64,000 nt of DNA, taken from NCBI GenBank assembly GCA_029062165.1, contig JAIDQQ010000016.1, positions 1-64,000 on the forward strand. Direction: 5' to 3'. The notes beneath the pieces are model-generated. The model had not been told where the DNA came from. It made no database searches and was given only the letters and a program-made list of their open reading frames with translations. This DNA is from Ruminococcus sp. Its GTDB lineage: Bacteria > Bacillota > Clostridia > Oscillospirales > Ruminococcaceae. This document shows, in pieces, positions 53,885-62,149 of the stretch; position 1 is the stretch's first letter; each line of letters starts with the position of its first letter. Position numbers and translations under genes: made by a program.

Positions 53885-54922
53885 ATGTTAAAAAAGTTTT
53901 TAATAGGTACATTTGTTGCGTTATCACTCAGTGTTGTTCACTCTGTAAATACGCTTGCTGTCGAAACATACGACAAAATCAATATTGATGAATCAGGTTT
54001 CATAATACTTTCGTCTGACCATGCCGAAGACGACAGAATTAATACTATACAGATAAATCTTAAAGTCGAAACCGAAGATGATGCGGAAGTTTCTTTTGAA
54101 TTTGACCCTGAAACAGATATAAAAGTTGCCGGATTCCGTTATGATACAGAAACAGATTTACTTAATATCTATATGTCAGATTCTCAACCGCTTTTCAGTG
54201 ACAGTGAATTTCTTAACATAGGTGCAGTATCCGTAAAGGATACTGCCGGTGAAGATGTTTCCTATACGATAACGGAAGCTGAAGAGCCATTGAAATACAT
54301 TTATAATAACGCCGTAACAGATATAGATGTTGATATGGATATTGCAACTACAACCACTACAGCGACATCTGATACTACTACAATAACTACCACTACTACC
54401 ACTACCACCTCACAGCCGACCACTACAACGACTACTACAGCCACTTCTACAACGACATCTGAAACGACTGTCACTACAACTGAAACTACTACCTCTACCA
54501 CTACAACCACTACAACCACGACTACTACAACAAAAACTACTACTGCAAAACCTGTAACTACACAAACGACTACCACTACAACAAAGAATATCGCTTCCGA
54601 CGACGAGTTATGTGAGTGGTCAATAAAAAATTATAACGATACTAACGGTATCAGACCGGATTCCGCTGAAATTACCGGTACTAAAGACGGCAGTTACGAA
54701 ATAACGCTTACTGACGAAGACAATAATATACTTGATATTTATGTAATCAATCCGGAAACCGGTGTGGGTACTGATTCTGCCGGAAATGAAGTAAACCTTC
54801 CGCAGACTGGTAAAAATTCTATGAAAAATGTTCTCGTAGCTACAGGAGCATTTCTTATGACAGTCTCCGGTTTATGTGCCATAAAGATGTCCGGTATACG
54901 CCGTAAGAAACATGAACAGTAA
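53885..54922 (+). CDS. LPQTG-anchored surface protein with Thr-rich linker
   Basis: A 345-residue wall-anchored protein. Signal peptide (1-26), a beta-sandwich domain (about 27-150) with a faint cohesin-like pattern (INTIQINLKVE, FLNIGAVSVKD), a Thr-run linker (about 152-236), a small domain (238-300), then sorting signal LPQTG (305-309) with hydrophobic tail and RRKK end. Its stop codon overlaps the sortase gene, so that sortase is the probable anchoring enzyme. Whether the N-terminal domain binds dockerins is unproven. Confidence 0.85.
   Translation: MLKKFLIGTFVALSLSVVHSVNTLAVETYDKINIDESGFIILSSDHAEDDRINTIQINLKVETEDDAEVSFEFDPETDIKVAGFRYDTETDLLNIYMSDSQPLFSDSEFLNIGAVSVKDTAGEDVSYTITEAEEPLKYIYNNAVTDIDVDMDIATTTTTATSDTTTITTTTTTTTSQPTTTTTTTATSTTTSETTVTTTETTTSTTTTTTTTTTTTKTTTAKPVTTQTTTTTTKNIASDDELCEWSIKNYNDTNGIRPDSAEITGTKDGSYEITLTDEDNNILDIYVINPETGVGTDSAGNEVNLPQTGKNSMKNVLVATGAFLMTVSGLCAIKMSGIRRKKHEQ
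54340..54590 (+). repeat. Low-complexity ACN-codon tract encoding the Thr linker
   Basis: About 80 codons, mostly ACT, ACA and ACC, with occasional GCN, GAA or TCT. The simple repeats could make the tract length variable. Confidence 0.9.
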
Positions 54923-55463
54923 TAATATAGTTACTGATACCACGAATAAAAGAACAAAAAAACAATGGGTTCTGTTTATAGCAGGACTCATTGTAATGGT
55001 GACAGGTCTGTGTATTCTCGGCTTTTTTGGTATCAGGAAAATTTACAGGGAAATTAACAGACAAAAACTTTTAAGGGAAAATGTAGTAGTAGAAATAGCT
55101 GACCTTAAAATAAAAGCTCCGGTATTGGAGGGTACGGACAACGAAACACTCGCAAAAGCTACAGGACATTTCATAGATACCGGAGAAGTCGGAGCAGGTA
55201 ATTACTGTATCGCCGGACATAGCAGTACGATATATAAGGAATATTTCAATAACCTGAAAAATATTGAAATCGGTATGGAAATAAACCTTTACAACGTAGA
55301 AAAGACCTGTTATACATACGTTGTGACGGAAAATTTCATAGTTGAACCTAATGAGACATGGATTTTAAATGACTTCGGTGATGACCGTGTAACAATCGTT
55401 ACTTGTACAGATGACGGTACACAACGTCAGATAGTAGTAGGTCAGAAAAAGGAGACAGAATAA
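54912..55463 (+). CDS. Sortase (class D/E-like)
   Basis: A membrane-anchored transpeptidase that cuts LPXTG-type signals and joins proteins to the wall. The 183-residue protein has an N-terminal transmembrane helix (about 18-41), catalytic His103 in CIAGHSS, Cys165 in TIVTCTDDG and Arg172 in TQRQIVV. Its gene overlaps the LPQTG-protein gene by 11 bases, a strong sign of a dedicated enzyme-substrate pair. Confidence 0.94.
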   Translation: MNSNNIVTDTTNKRTKKQWVLFIAGLIVMVTGLCILGFFGIRKIYREINRQKLLRENVVVEIADLKIKAPVLEGTDNETLAKATGHFIDTGEVGAGNYCIAGHSSTIYKEYFNNLKNIEIGMEINLYNVEKTCYTYVVTENFIVEPNETWILNDFGDDRVTIVTCTDDGTQRQIVVGQKKETE

Positions 55464-55465
55464 TA

Positions 55466-57094
55466 ATGAAAATAATTTCAACAAAGTTGTTGCTTGTACT
55501 TGTGACGGCGTTATATATAGTATTTTCTGCTGGGTGTTCCCAATTAGGATTAGAAATAAAAAGAACGGTGACAGGTAAGGAAGATTTCGGACAGACTTTT
55601 TCGCATTGGTGCTTTAATGGTAATATCGAACTTATAGAAGAATTTCTTGAAAATCAGAAAGTCCCACAGAGTGCATTGAACAGCGGTTTACGTAATGCAA
55701 GACACTCCGAGGTAAGAAAAATATTACTTGATGCCGGTGCAGACCCTAATTACAAAGATATGCTTGATGAATACGCCTACAACGACAATCCGGCAATTTT
55801 CGATATTATAGACGCTAAGGGTCTGAATATTAATAAACGTGATAAACTGAATCTCAGTGCATTGGCAGTAGCACCAAGAAATGTACGTCATGATGATAAA
55901 AACGCTTATCGTATGTGCGAACTTATGCTTGAAAACGGTGCGGAAATATACCCCGAAATGTTTGAAGATGACGAGTTAGATATGTACGGTGTAGGTTTTG
56001 GATGTTCGCAGACGGTAAAAATGCTTGCCAACAGATACGTTGACGACGGCGGTAAATTTGATTTTCCGGATACTTATGTATACGCTTTATGCGGTAATAT
56101 TTCAGAAGCTGTAAAAAGTGCCGAAAAAGAGAAAGATATATTAAGTGAACATAAAAAATATGTGATTTTAGATAATGCTACACTTTTCGGTACGGTTGAA
56201 GAGTATAAGAAATTAAAAGAAATTTTTGATATGGAAGATTACAGACAAAGAAGTTACAAACAACTGACGGCATCATGTAGTATTGAAATGTTGGAATATC
56301 TTCTTGAGGAAAACGAAGAGGACATAAAATTTGACCCTGGAGTTGATGACGCTGATGCTTTTGCCGGTTTTGATTATGAAGACATATCTAATGGCTTTAC
56401 AGTTGCTGTTTCATACGGCAGATACGATATGTGCAAATACTATATTGACCACGGTATAAAGCCCAACAGTTCTTTAACTGACTATCCGCCATTAACAGCA
56501 GCTATAAATTGCGGAGATTACGAACTTTTCAGACTGGTTTATGACTATATAAAAGAAGAATACGGAAATCCCGAAGAAGAAGTATTCGGGTGGTGTTTCC
56601 AGTTACATGAGGTCAATGATGTTACAAAAAAGATTATGGATTTTCTTTTTGATGAAGGATATACTTTTGAAAACGTCAAGTATAATCATCTCAGCGACGA
56701 TGTAGCAGAATACATTATCTCACACGGTGCGACGGTAACAGATAAAATAATCATGGACATTTCAGAGCAGGTTTATAAAAAATCGTTTAAAAAAGCTATT
56801 GAAAGCGGATACAAAGTAAGTCCGGAACTGCTTACCGATATAATACCTTATGCGTCATCTGACATGATAGAAATGGTACTGGATAGCGGTACGGAAATGG
56901 AAGACGTTATTCTTAAAAGAGGTTACGATGCTTCCAAGGCAACCATAAAACTACTTATCGAACAAGGTGCGAATCTGAAACCGCCACCCGATAAACACCA
57001 AGAAGAGTACGGCATTGAATACTTTAATCTGAAAAATGAGTATAAAAAATATTGCCGTGACGATTTAGTTGAACTTCTTAAAGAGTACGAATAA
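55466..57094 (+). CDS. Ankyrin-repeat-type lipoprotein
   Basis: A 542-residue exported lipoprotein with lipobox VFSAGC (Cys24). The rest is mostly helical hairpins of ankyrin type (LIEEFLENQKVPQSALNSGLRNARHSEVRKILLDAGADPN, spread over residues 45-110, is the clearest). Later degenerate repeats have CKYYIDHGIKPNSS and IKLLIEQGANLK. Function unknown; protein-protein interaction at the outer membrane face is likely. It follows the sortase gene by two bases. Confidence 0.8.
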   Translation: MKIISTKLLLVLVTALYIVFSAGCSQLGLEIKRTVTGKEDFGQTFSHWCFNGNIELIEEFLENQKVPQSALNSGLRNARHSEVRKILLDAGADPNYKDMLDEYAYNDNPAIFDIIDAKGLNINKRDKLNLSALAVAPRNVRHDDKNAYRMCELMLENGAEIYPEMFEDDELDMYGVGFGCSQTVKMLANRYVDDGGKFDFPDTYVYALCGNISEAVKSAEKEKDILSEHKKYVILDNATLFGTVEEYKKLKEIFDMEDYRQRSYKQLTASCSIEMLEYLLEENEEDIKFDPGVDDADAFAGFDYEDISNGFTVAVSYGRYDMCKYYIDHGIKPNSSLTDYPPLTAAINCGDYELFRLVYDYIKEEYGNPEEEVFGWCFQLHEVNDVTKKIMDFLFDEGYTFENVKYNHLSDDVAEYIISHGATVTDKIIMDISEQVYKKSFKKAIESGYKVSPELLTDIIPYASSDMIEMVLDSGTEMEDVILKRGYDASKATIKLLIEQGANLKPPPDKHQEEYGIEYFNLKNEYKKYCRDDLVELLKEYE

Positions 57095-57098
57095 AAAA

Positions 57099-57140
57099 AT
57101 ATTCCCGACGGAGCAGGTTTAGTGTTCTGTCGGGAATTTT
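57099..57140 (+). terminator. Terminator of the surface-protein operon
   Basis: ATTCCCGAC pairs with GTCGGGAAT, followed by TTTTTTT, a few bases after the last stop codon. Confidence 0.9.
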
Positions 57141-57163
57141 TTTAACACGCCAAATACAAAAAA

Positions 57164-57188
57164 GCCCCGTTTCCGAGGCTTTTTTTTA
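57164..57188 (-). terminator. Terminator of the RiPP-like operon (bidirectional)
   Basis: AAAAAAGCC pairs with GGCTTTTTT around CCGTTTCCGA. It overlaps the stop codon of the nucleotidyltransferase gene. Confidence 0.85.
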
Positions 57189-58274
57189 AAAAATAGCTTT
57201 CAGTTTAAGTATAATTAAATCTCTTTGTGTAAACACAGCTGAAATCCATCTCCACAACCATAATACCGGTAGCAAAACAGGAACTTTTTTTAAAACAGGG
57301 TATTTTTCTTTCATAATAAACAACGGCAAAAAAGCAGAGTAAATAAAATAACCCAATTTTCCTTTTTCTTTTATATTATTATTTATGCGATTGGAAATAT
57401 TGCCATAAGTTCCGCTACCAATAATATAAGAAGAAAGTTTCATTAATTCAGGAGTTGCCTTATTTTTACCGAACCACATTTCCGATAAATCGGTAATTTC
57501 ATTTCTGAATTTCAATAATTTCAGCTTTTTGAGTTTACTGTTAAGACTTTGTTTATCAAGTTTCGGATAGATACTGTGATTAAGGATATAAATATCAATA
57601 ACTGAACGGATACCACTTCCGTCTTCCGAATAATGATGATAAAAATGTGCGAGAGTGTAAATATAAAATTCCTCATCTGTCATTTTATATGCGAAATCAT
57701 AGCCGGATATTTTTTCAACTTCTGCGAAAGCATTTTTATAATATTTAATGAAATTTACTTCAGAATTAGAAAAAAGCTGTCTGTGAATTTCCACATTCAT
57801 AACGGGAGCTTTAAAATATTCATCATGATGAAATTTTCCGAAAATATGACAATCATATCCTAAAGAACGCATTATATTTCCTGCTCTGTCTGCATTTTTT
57901 TCGTCTATTAAAATATCTATATCCGACATAGTACGGTAATCAGAAGCCGGATAAAGTTTTTTCATGAAAATTCCCTTGACAGCCATACAACGTATATGTT
58001 TTTTTTCAAAGGCATTAATAATCTTCTGATATTCACTTCTCTGTATAATATCCTTAACGACAGCCTTGTTTTTAATTTCCGTCCATTTTTTCCATAGTTC
58101 CGGAGCAGGTTTTTCTGTAAGTTTATTGACGCTGTACCAGAGCATATTAACTATCATGTGTTTGTCTGCAAGGGAAAATATTTCATTCCACGATAAATTT
58201 TCCGGTTTTTCTTTCGGATTTTTATTTTTCAATGCACATTTTGTCAGATGAATCACATATTTATCTGTTGACAT
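57186..58274 (-). CDS. Nucleotidyltransferase-family protein (NTP_transf_5-like)
   Basis: A 362-residue protein of the uncharacterised nucleotidyltransferase family PF14907 type, often found in peptide-modification clusters such as some lasso-peptide loci. The catalytic pair is in SDYRTMSDIDILID (Asp118, Asp120), followed by HFYHHYSED and a hydrophobic C-terminal stretch. The likely reaction is transfer of a nucleotide to a peptide, protein or sugar; the acceptor is unknown. Last gene of the RiPP-like operon, 11 bases after the ABC exporter gene. Confidence 0.88.
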   Translation of the reverse strand: MSTDKYVIHLTKCALKNKNPKEKPENLSWNEIFSLADKHMIVNMLWYSVNKLTEKPAPELWKKWTEIKNKAVVKDIIQRSEYQKIINAFEKKHIRCMAVKGIFMKKLYPASDYRTMSDIDILIDEKNADRAGNIMRSLGYDCHIFGKFHHDEYFKAPVMNVEIHRQLFSNSEVNFIKYYKNAFAEVEKISGYDFAYKMTDEEFYIYTLAHFYHHYSEDGSGIRSVIDIYILNHSIYPKLDKQSLNSKLKKLKLLKFRNEITDLSEMWFGKNKATPELMKLSSYIIGSGTYGNISNRINNNIKEKGKLGYFIYSAFLPLFIMKEKYPVLKKVPVLLPVLWLWRWISAVFTQRDLIILKLKAIF

Positions 58275-58285
58275 AATACCTCCGT

Positions 58286-59938
58286 TTAATCGAAATCAAT
58301 AATTTTATCGCATATTTTCAATGCTGCTTTTCGGTGAGTGATGATAATTACAGTTTTATCCGTCATCTGCCTTAGATTCTGTAAAAGTTTCTTTTCTGTG
58401 AGTTCGTCAAGTGCTGAAGTTGATTCGTCAAGAAGCAATACAGGGGCATCGGAATAAACAGCCCTTGCAACCGCAATTCTTTGTGTCTGACCCTCCGAAA
58501 GTCCCGTACCGTTTTCGCCGAGAAGCGTATCATAACCATTTTCAAGCTGTCCTATAAACTCGTCTGCACAGGAAATTTCACAGCTTTTTTTCACTCTTTC
58601 CATATCCAACGGCATATCACTCATAAAGCTGACCGCTTCGGCAATAGTTCCCGACATAAGAAAATTTCCCTGCGGAACGTATGCAAACATAGCACGTTGA
58701 GAGCCTGTAACGGAAATTTTTTCATTATCGTTCATGACAAGATTTATTCCGCCACAATCTATATCATATATGGAAATAAGAAGTTTTAACATGGTACTTT
58801 TTCCGATTCCGGAACGTCCCATAATAGCAGTGAAACTTCCTTTTTCTATAACGTGACTGAAATTTTTAAGTACTTCTGTACCGTCAGGATAGTGAAACGA
58901 AACATTTTCAAACCTGATTTCTTTCATATTTTCATAGAGTTCGTCACGTTTTTCACTGCTGATTTTTTCTACAACGCTGTCTTTTTTCAGATTTTCAAGT
59001 TCTATAAGCCTTTCCGCAGAAGCAATCATTGAATAATACTTAGGCAGATAACCTGTAATATTGGCAAACGGCTGTTGCACCTGATTAACAAGCTGAAGTA
59101 CTTCCGTAAGAGTACCATATGAAATATTTCCGTGAAGTATTCCCATACCGCACCATATAAGCCCGAAAAAATAACCGCCGTTCATAACGATTCCGAAACC
59201 GATATTACACATATTTGAAAACATATTCCGTTTCAGCCGGATATTCTGGTGAGACTGCATTTTATTCATTGCCATATCGGAAGCCTTAGTTTCACCGCCA
59301 AAACAGCGGATTACAAGAAGATTTTCCACAGTTTCCTGTAGATATGAACGTACTTCACCGTCAGCGGACTGCACCTGTTTATGAAGTTTTTTCATGACTT
59401 TACGGAACGAATATGTTACACCGAGTAGCAGAATACCACCTACTACAAATATCGACGCAAACCGGCTGTCAAGCGACATAAGTACAAATACCGCACCTAT
59501 GATTTTAACAAGCATAGCTGTCACATTGGGAAGAACTGTAGTAATGCCGTCAGCGATAATTACGGTATCATTTGTCATTTTGTTCTGAAGTTCTCCTGTA
59601 TGGTAATCCGAAAGTGTAGCAAAATCCCTTGTCAGAATCGTTTCATAGGCACGGCGTTTCAGTTTGTTTTCGATAGCGGATTTGGTTTTTTCTTCTGTAC
59701 GTCGGCATACAGCACGCACTGACACCTGAAAGATAATAATCGCCCCGATAATAATCGCATATAATCTGAAATCCGGTCTGTTATCAGATACGGCACTGTC
59801 AATGATTTTTTTCATATCGTGGGCGAAAAGTACGGAACTGGCGGAAATCAGCGAATTAAGAAACGTAAGAAGAACAATACCGGAAATTTCTTTTTTTAAA
59901 GCGGATACAAGCCATTTCAAAGCACTTTTATTTTTCAT
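58286..59938 (-). CDS. ABC exporter (fused membrane and ATPase domains)
   Basis: A 550-residue half-transporter that probably exports the cluster product as a homodimer. Six transmembrane helices (about 15-310), then Walker A MGRSGIGKST near residue 372, the unusual signature LSEGQTQR (instead of LSGGQ) and Walker B VLLLDEST, H-loop ITHR. There is no N-terminal C39 peptidase domain, so leader removal would need a separate protease, such as the S24/S26 peptidase encoded just upstream (four-base overlap). Confidence 0.92.
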   Translation of the reverse strand: MKNKSALKWLVSALKKEISGIVLLTFLNSLISASSVLFAHDMKKIIDSAVSDNRPDFRLYAIIIGAIIIFQVSVRAVCRRTEEKTKSAIENKLKRRAYETILTRDFATLSDYHTGELQNKMTNDTVIIADGITTVLPNVTAMLVKIIGAVFVLMSLDSRFASIFVVGGILLLGVTYSFRKVMKKLHKQVQSADGEVRSYLQETVENLLVIRCFGGETKASDMAMNKMQSHQNIRLKRNMFSNMCNIGFGIVMNGGYFFGLIWCGMGILHGNISYGTLTEVLQLVNQVQQPFANITGYLPKYYSMIASAERLIELENLKKDSVVEKISSEKRDELYENMKEIRFENVSFHYPDGTEVLKNFSHVIEKGSFTAIMGRSGIGKSTMLKLLISIYDIDCGGINLVMNDNEKISVTGSQRAMFAYVPQGNFLMSGTIAEAVSFMSDMPLDMERVKKSCEISCADEFIGQLENGYDTLLGENGTGLSEGQTQRIAVARAVYSDAPVLLLDESTSALDELTEKKLLQNLRQMTDKTVIIITHRKAALKICDKIIDFD

Positions 59939-60360
59939 GAAATAACCCTCTTTATCCTCTTTATTACTGCTTTTATAAAAATTTTTTTGCGTCTTATGCC
60001 GAGGGTTTTAAGATATTTCTGATATTTTGGATTATCCACTGAAATAAACCTGCCGTTTTTGTAATATCCGCTTACACAGGCGAGTACCCAATCATGAGGA
60101 ACTTTTTCTTTTTTCCAACGATTATCACCACATATAATGTAATCGTTTTTCCGGACTTTTATAATACGATGAAGAACATACTTACCGTTCGGACGTCTGT
60201 AAAGTGGTAAATCGTATTTTTTAAGAATACCGTCAGTTTTTTCCAGTACGACAATATTTTCACGGTTTTTTAACATAGGTTCCATGCTGTCGCCGACAGT
60301 GGTCTGTAATAGTCTTCCTGTCCTGTTGAGTTCGTCTTCAATAGTATGTTTTTTACTCAT
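59935..60360 (-). CDS. S24/S26-family (signal-peptidase-like) serine peptidase
   Basis: A 141-residue protein of the LexA/signal-peptidase superfamily. Catalytic Ser25 lies in TVGDSMEPML. The second box YRRPNGKYVLHRIIKV has His64 at the place used by archaeal and ER-type signal peptidases, and ICGDN (Asp79) follows. There is no N-terminal membrane helix; the basic C-terminus (RIKRVIS) may contact the membrane. Found in the cluster beside PqqD and ABC exporter genes, it may cut the leader or proteolyse the modified peptide. It overlaps the PqqD gene by eight bases. Confidence 0.85.
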   Translation of the reverse strand: MSKKHTIEDELNRTGRLLQTTVGDSMEPMLKNRENIVVLEKTDGILKKYDLPLYRRPNGKYVLHRIIKVRKNDYIICGDNRWKKEKVPHDWVLACVSGYYKNGRFISVDNPKYQKYLKTLGIRRKKIFIKAVIKRIKRVIS

Positions 60361-60619
60361 CTAATAAACCCGTTTCCCTGAGTTTTGCGACAAAATTATG
60401 AACATCTTTTTTTGCAGTTTCTTCGGAAACCTCATACTTCGCAAGCAGTGAACGCACAAGTTTTTCCTCAGTAGTATCTTTCATGAGCTGTCTGAACAGG
60501 AAATTTGCCGTTGCGTTGTTTTTAATAAGACCGTTGAAAACAAGACTTGCTTCGCCGGTTGCAACAGCGATATATTCACCGCCTGAACTGTCTGTTATCA
60601 TTCCTTTTTTTAATCTCAT
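60353..60619 (-). CDS. PqqD-family peptide-binding protein (RiPP recognition element)
   Basis: An 88-residue protein with the PqqD winged-helix pattern: GEYIAVATGEASLVFNGLIKNNATANFLFRQL, then TEEKLVRSLLAKYEVSEETAKKDV and a terminal DFVAKL-type helix (HNFVAKLRETGLLDE). PqqD proteins bind the leader of RiPP precursors and deliver them to modifying enzymes. It lies six bases after the HPr-kinase-like gene. Its presence is the main reason for reading this locus as peptide modification. Confidence 0.9.
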   Translation of the reverse strand: MRLKKGMITDSSGGEYIAVATGEASLVFNGLIKNNATANFLFRQLMKDTTEEKLVRSLLAKYEVSEETAKKDVHNFVAKLRETGLLDE

Positions 60620-60625
60620 TTTAAC

Positions 60626-61357
60626 CTATCCTTTCATCACGTTGTAAGCCATTTCCGCCGATTCGATTTCCATATTGAATCCAGCCTTATACAACGAAAC
60701 TTTTTCCGAAATACCGTTTATAATTTTCAGGATTTTTTTCATTTTTTCGGCATTTGCGGAGCGATACGACTGTTGTATAAGCATAGGCAATGCGGTTGAT
60801 GTGGTTATTTTTTCGATATGATTTTTTTCAGCACGTCCGAGAATGCATATAGCTTTCAGCGGTACGGCGATATTGTTACTAAGATGATGCTTGCCGTCCC
60901 AAGGCGTACCGTAAACTATGACGCCGTTTTCCGTGACCTCAAGCAATGGTTTGTCATCATTTACCATTACAGCACGTTCCCCGAAATATTCTCTCCAGAG
61001 ACGTGTATGTGTTGATTTTCCTGTACCGCTTTTGGCAGTAAACAGATAGCCTGTACCATCTACCGCTACCACAGAACCATGAAATAAAAGCGTATCAGAT
61101 TCAATCATATGTTCGGCTATCTGCCGGTATACCGCAAGCGTTTCAAGATAACTGTCACTGAATTTACGTATCGGTATACCCTCTTTTTTGTCTTCGGCTA
61201 TTGATTTTTCACGTTCAGAATCAATAGCGGATTGTTCAGTTTTCACCGAAAAATCAATATCACCGTAATATCTGTAATCTCTGCATAATTGGTGTATTTC
61301 TTCATGAACCGATTCAATTTCAATGGCTTTCCCACCGATTTTATATATCTCTCTCAT
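60626..61357 (-). CDS. HPr-kinase-like protein (peptide kinase candidate)
   Basis: A 243-residue protein with the HPrK/P C-terminal fold: P-loop KSGTGKSTHT (109-118), LLFHGSVVAVDG before it, and VNDDKPLLEV downstream. It lacks the N-terminal regulatory domain of true HPr kinase and lies in a RiPP-like operon. Related proteins in lasso-peptide clusters (for example PadeK) phosphorylate the precursor peptide at its C-terminal serine. Phosphorylation of the peptide or lipoprotein encoded upstream is the best guess. Confidence 0.88.
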   Translation of the reverse strand: MREIYKIGGKAIEIESVHEEIHQLCRDYRYYGDIDFSVKTEQSAIDSEREKSIAEDKKEGIPIRKFSDSYLETLAVYRQIAEHMIESDTLLFHGSVVAVDGTGYLFTAKSGTGKSTHTRLWREYFGERAVMVNDDKPLLEVTENGVIVYGTPWDGKHHLSNNIAVPLKAICILGRAEKNHIEKITTSTALPMLIQQSYRSANAEKMKKILKIINGISEKVSLYKAGFNMEIESAEMAYNVMKG

Positions 61358-61360
61358 AAC

Positions 61361-61894
61361 TCACCCAAAAGGTACAAACGGAAGCTCTATAACTCCCGAA
61401 TCCGTCTCATCCTGTGATTCTTCATTGCCGGTTATATTTTCTGGAATATCTGTATTTCCGCCGTCAGAAATTTCTTCTTCACCTTCTAAAAGTTCTTCAA
61501 AAGATACGAAGTTTTCAACATCGGGCAAATCGTTTGCAGTATCCGGTATATCGACTGCTTTTGTATTACCTGTACCGGCTTTTGTTGTAGTAGTGGTGAC
61601 AGTTCCTGCATTGTCTGCCGTAACCGTTGTGCTGACCTCTTCAACAGTAGTAGTTTCATCAGTTTCTGTTGTAACTGTCAGTTCCTCATCCGGTTCAGTT
61701 TCTGTTGCTGTAGTGGTGACTTCTTTTGTAGTAGTTTCTTCCGTTGATTCTTCTGTAGTTACAGCTTCAACAGTTGTTTCCGAAACTTTTTCCGTATTGC
61801 TTGTAACTGCGGATTTTTCCCCTGTATTTCCGGAGCTTTCACAACCTGCACAAAGGGTCAGGGCAATGATACAGGCAATTGCAAATCTTTTCAT
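61361..61894 (-). CDS. Thr/Glu-rich lipoprotein sharing the precursor C-terminal motif
   Basis: A 177-residue lipoprotein with lipobox LCAGC (Cys18), a long acidic Thr/Glu linker (about 25-115), then an acidic tail that ends SGVIELPFVPFG. This ending resembles the end of the small peptide encoded upstream (SGVI... LP-x-VP). It lies three bases before the HPr-kinase-like gene and 66 bases after the precursor gene. It could be a second substrate of the same modifying enzymes or a surface carrier. GAAAGGAGAG precedes the ATG. Confidence 0.8.
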   Translation of the reverse strand: MKRFAIACIIALTLCAGCESSGNTGEKSAVTSNTEKVSETTVEAVTTEESTEETTTKEVTTTATETEPDEELTVTTETDETTTVEEVSTTVTADNAGTVTTTTTKAGTGNTKAVDIPDTANDLPDVENFVSFEELLEGEEEISDGGNTDIPENITGNEESQDETDSGVIELPFVPFG

Positions 61895-61914
61895 AATCTC
61901 TCCTTTTCAAAGAA

Positions 61915-61946
61915 ACAGACGCCAGCCAAAAATAACCAGCGTCTGT
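61915..61946 (-). terminator. Hairpin after the precursor gene (partial terminator)
   Basis: ACAGACGC (61915-61922) pairs with GCGTCTGT (61939-61946). On the minus strand it is followed by TTCTTT, so it may stop part of the transcripts and keep the precursor in excess over the enzymes. Confidence 0.6.
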
Positions 61947-61960
61947 CTTTTAATTGTTTA

Positions 61961-62095
61961 TCATTCGGTTACATCGATTACCGGTACTATCGGAAGACCG
62001 TTTTCTTCACCGTCAATAACACCGCTTGTAGTGATGATGTCTTCGTTCTCGAATGTGATTACTTCCATTTCTGGAGTATTGTAAGCATTCTTCAT
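61961..62095 (-). CDS. Small peptide, candidate RiPP precursor (44 residues)
   Basis: An ATG at 62095 behind AAAGGAG opens a 44-codon frame ending TGA. The peptide starts MKNAYNTPEMEVITFENEDI (leader-like: Y-x-x-P-x-M-E-x and an acidic EDIITTSG boundary, a pattern seen in many short Clostridia peptides). It ends GLPIVPVIDVTE. There is no signal peptide and no cysteine. It lies at the head of PqqD, kinase, peptidase, exporter and nucleotidyltransferase genes, with a hairpin directly after it. Modification sites could be among Thr22, Thr23, Ser24, the C-terminal Thr43 or the acidic residues. The assignment rests on context. Confidence 0.72.
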   Translation of the reverse strand: MKNAYNTPEMEVITFENEDIITTSGVIDGEENGLPIVPVIDVTE

Positions 62096-62149
62096 AATAC
62101 ATTATCTCCTTTTTTATTATTAAAGATTATTCTTCAGTTGCGTTACCGT

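Noticed and set aside
54301..54576. Valine-run ORF on the minus strand
   Set aside because: It is the complement of the Thr-codon repeat in the LPQTG-protein gene.
61323..62084. 253-codon plus-strand ORF rich in Val and Ser
   Set aside because: It is the antisense of the Thr/Glu-rich lipoprotein and small peptide genes, a by-product of the ACN/GAN repeats.
57186..62095. Lasso-peptide cluster
   Set aside because: There is no asparagine-synthetase-like cyclase and no transglutaminase-like protease in the window; only the kinase, PqqD, transporter and nucleotidyltransferase parts agree.
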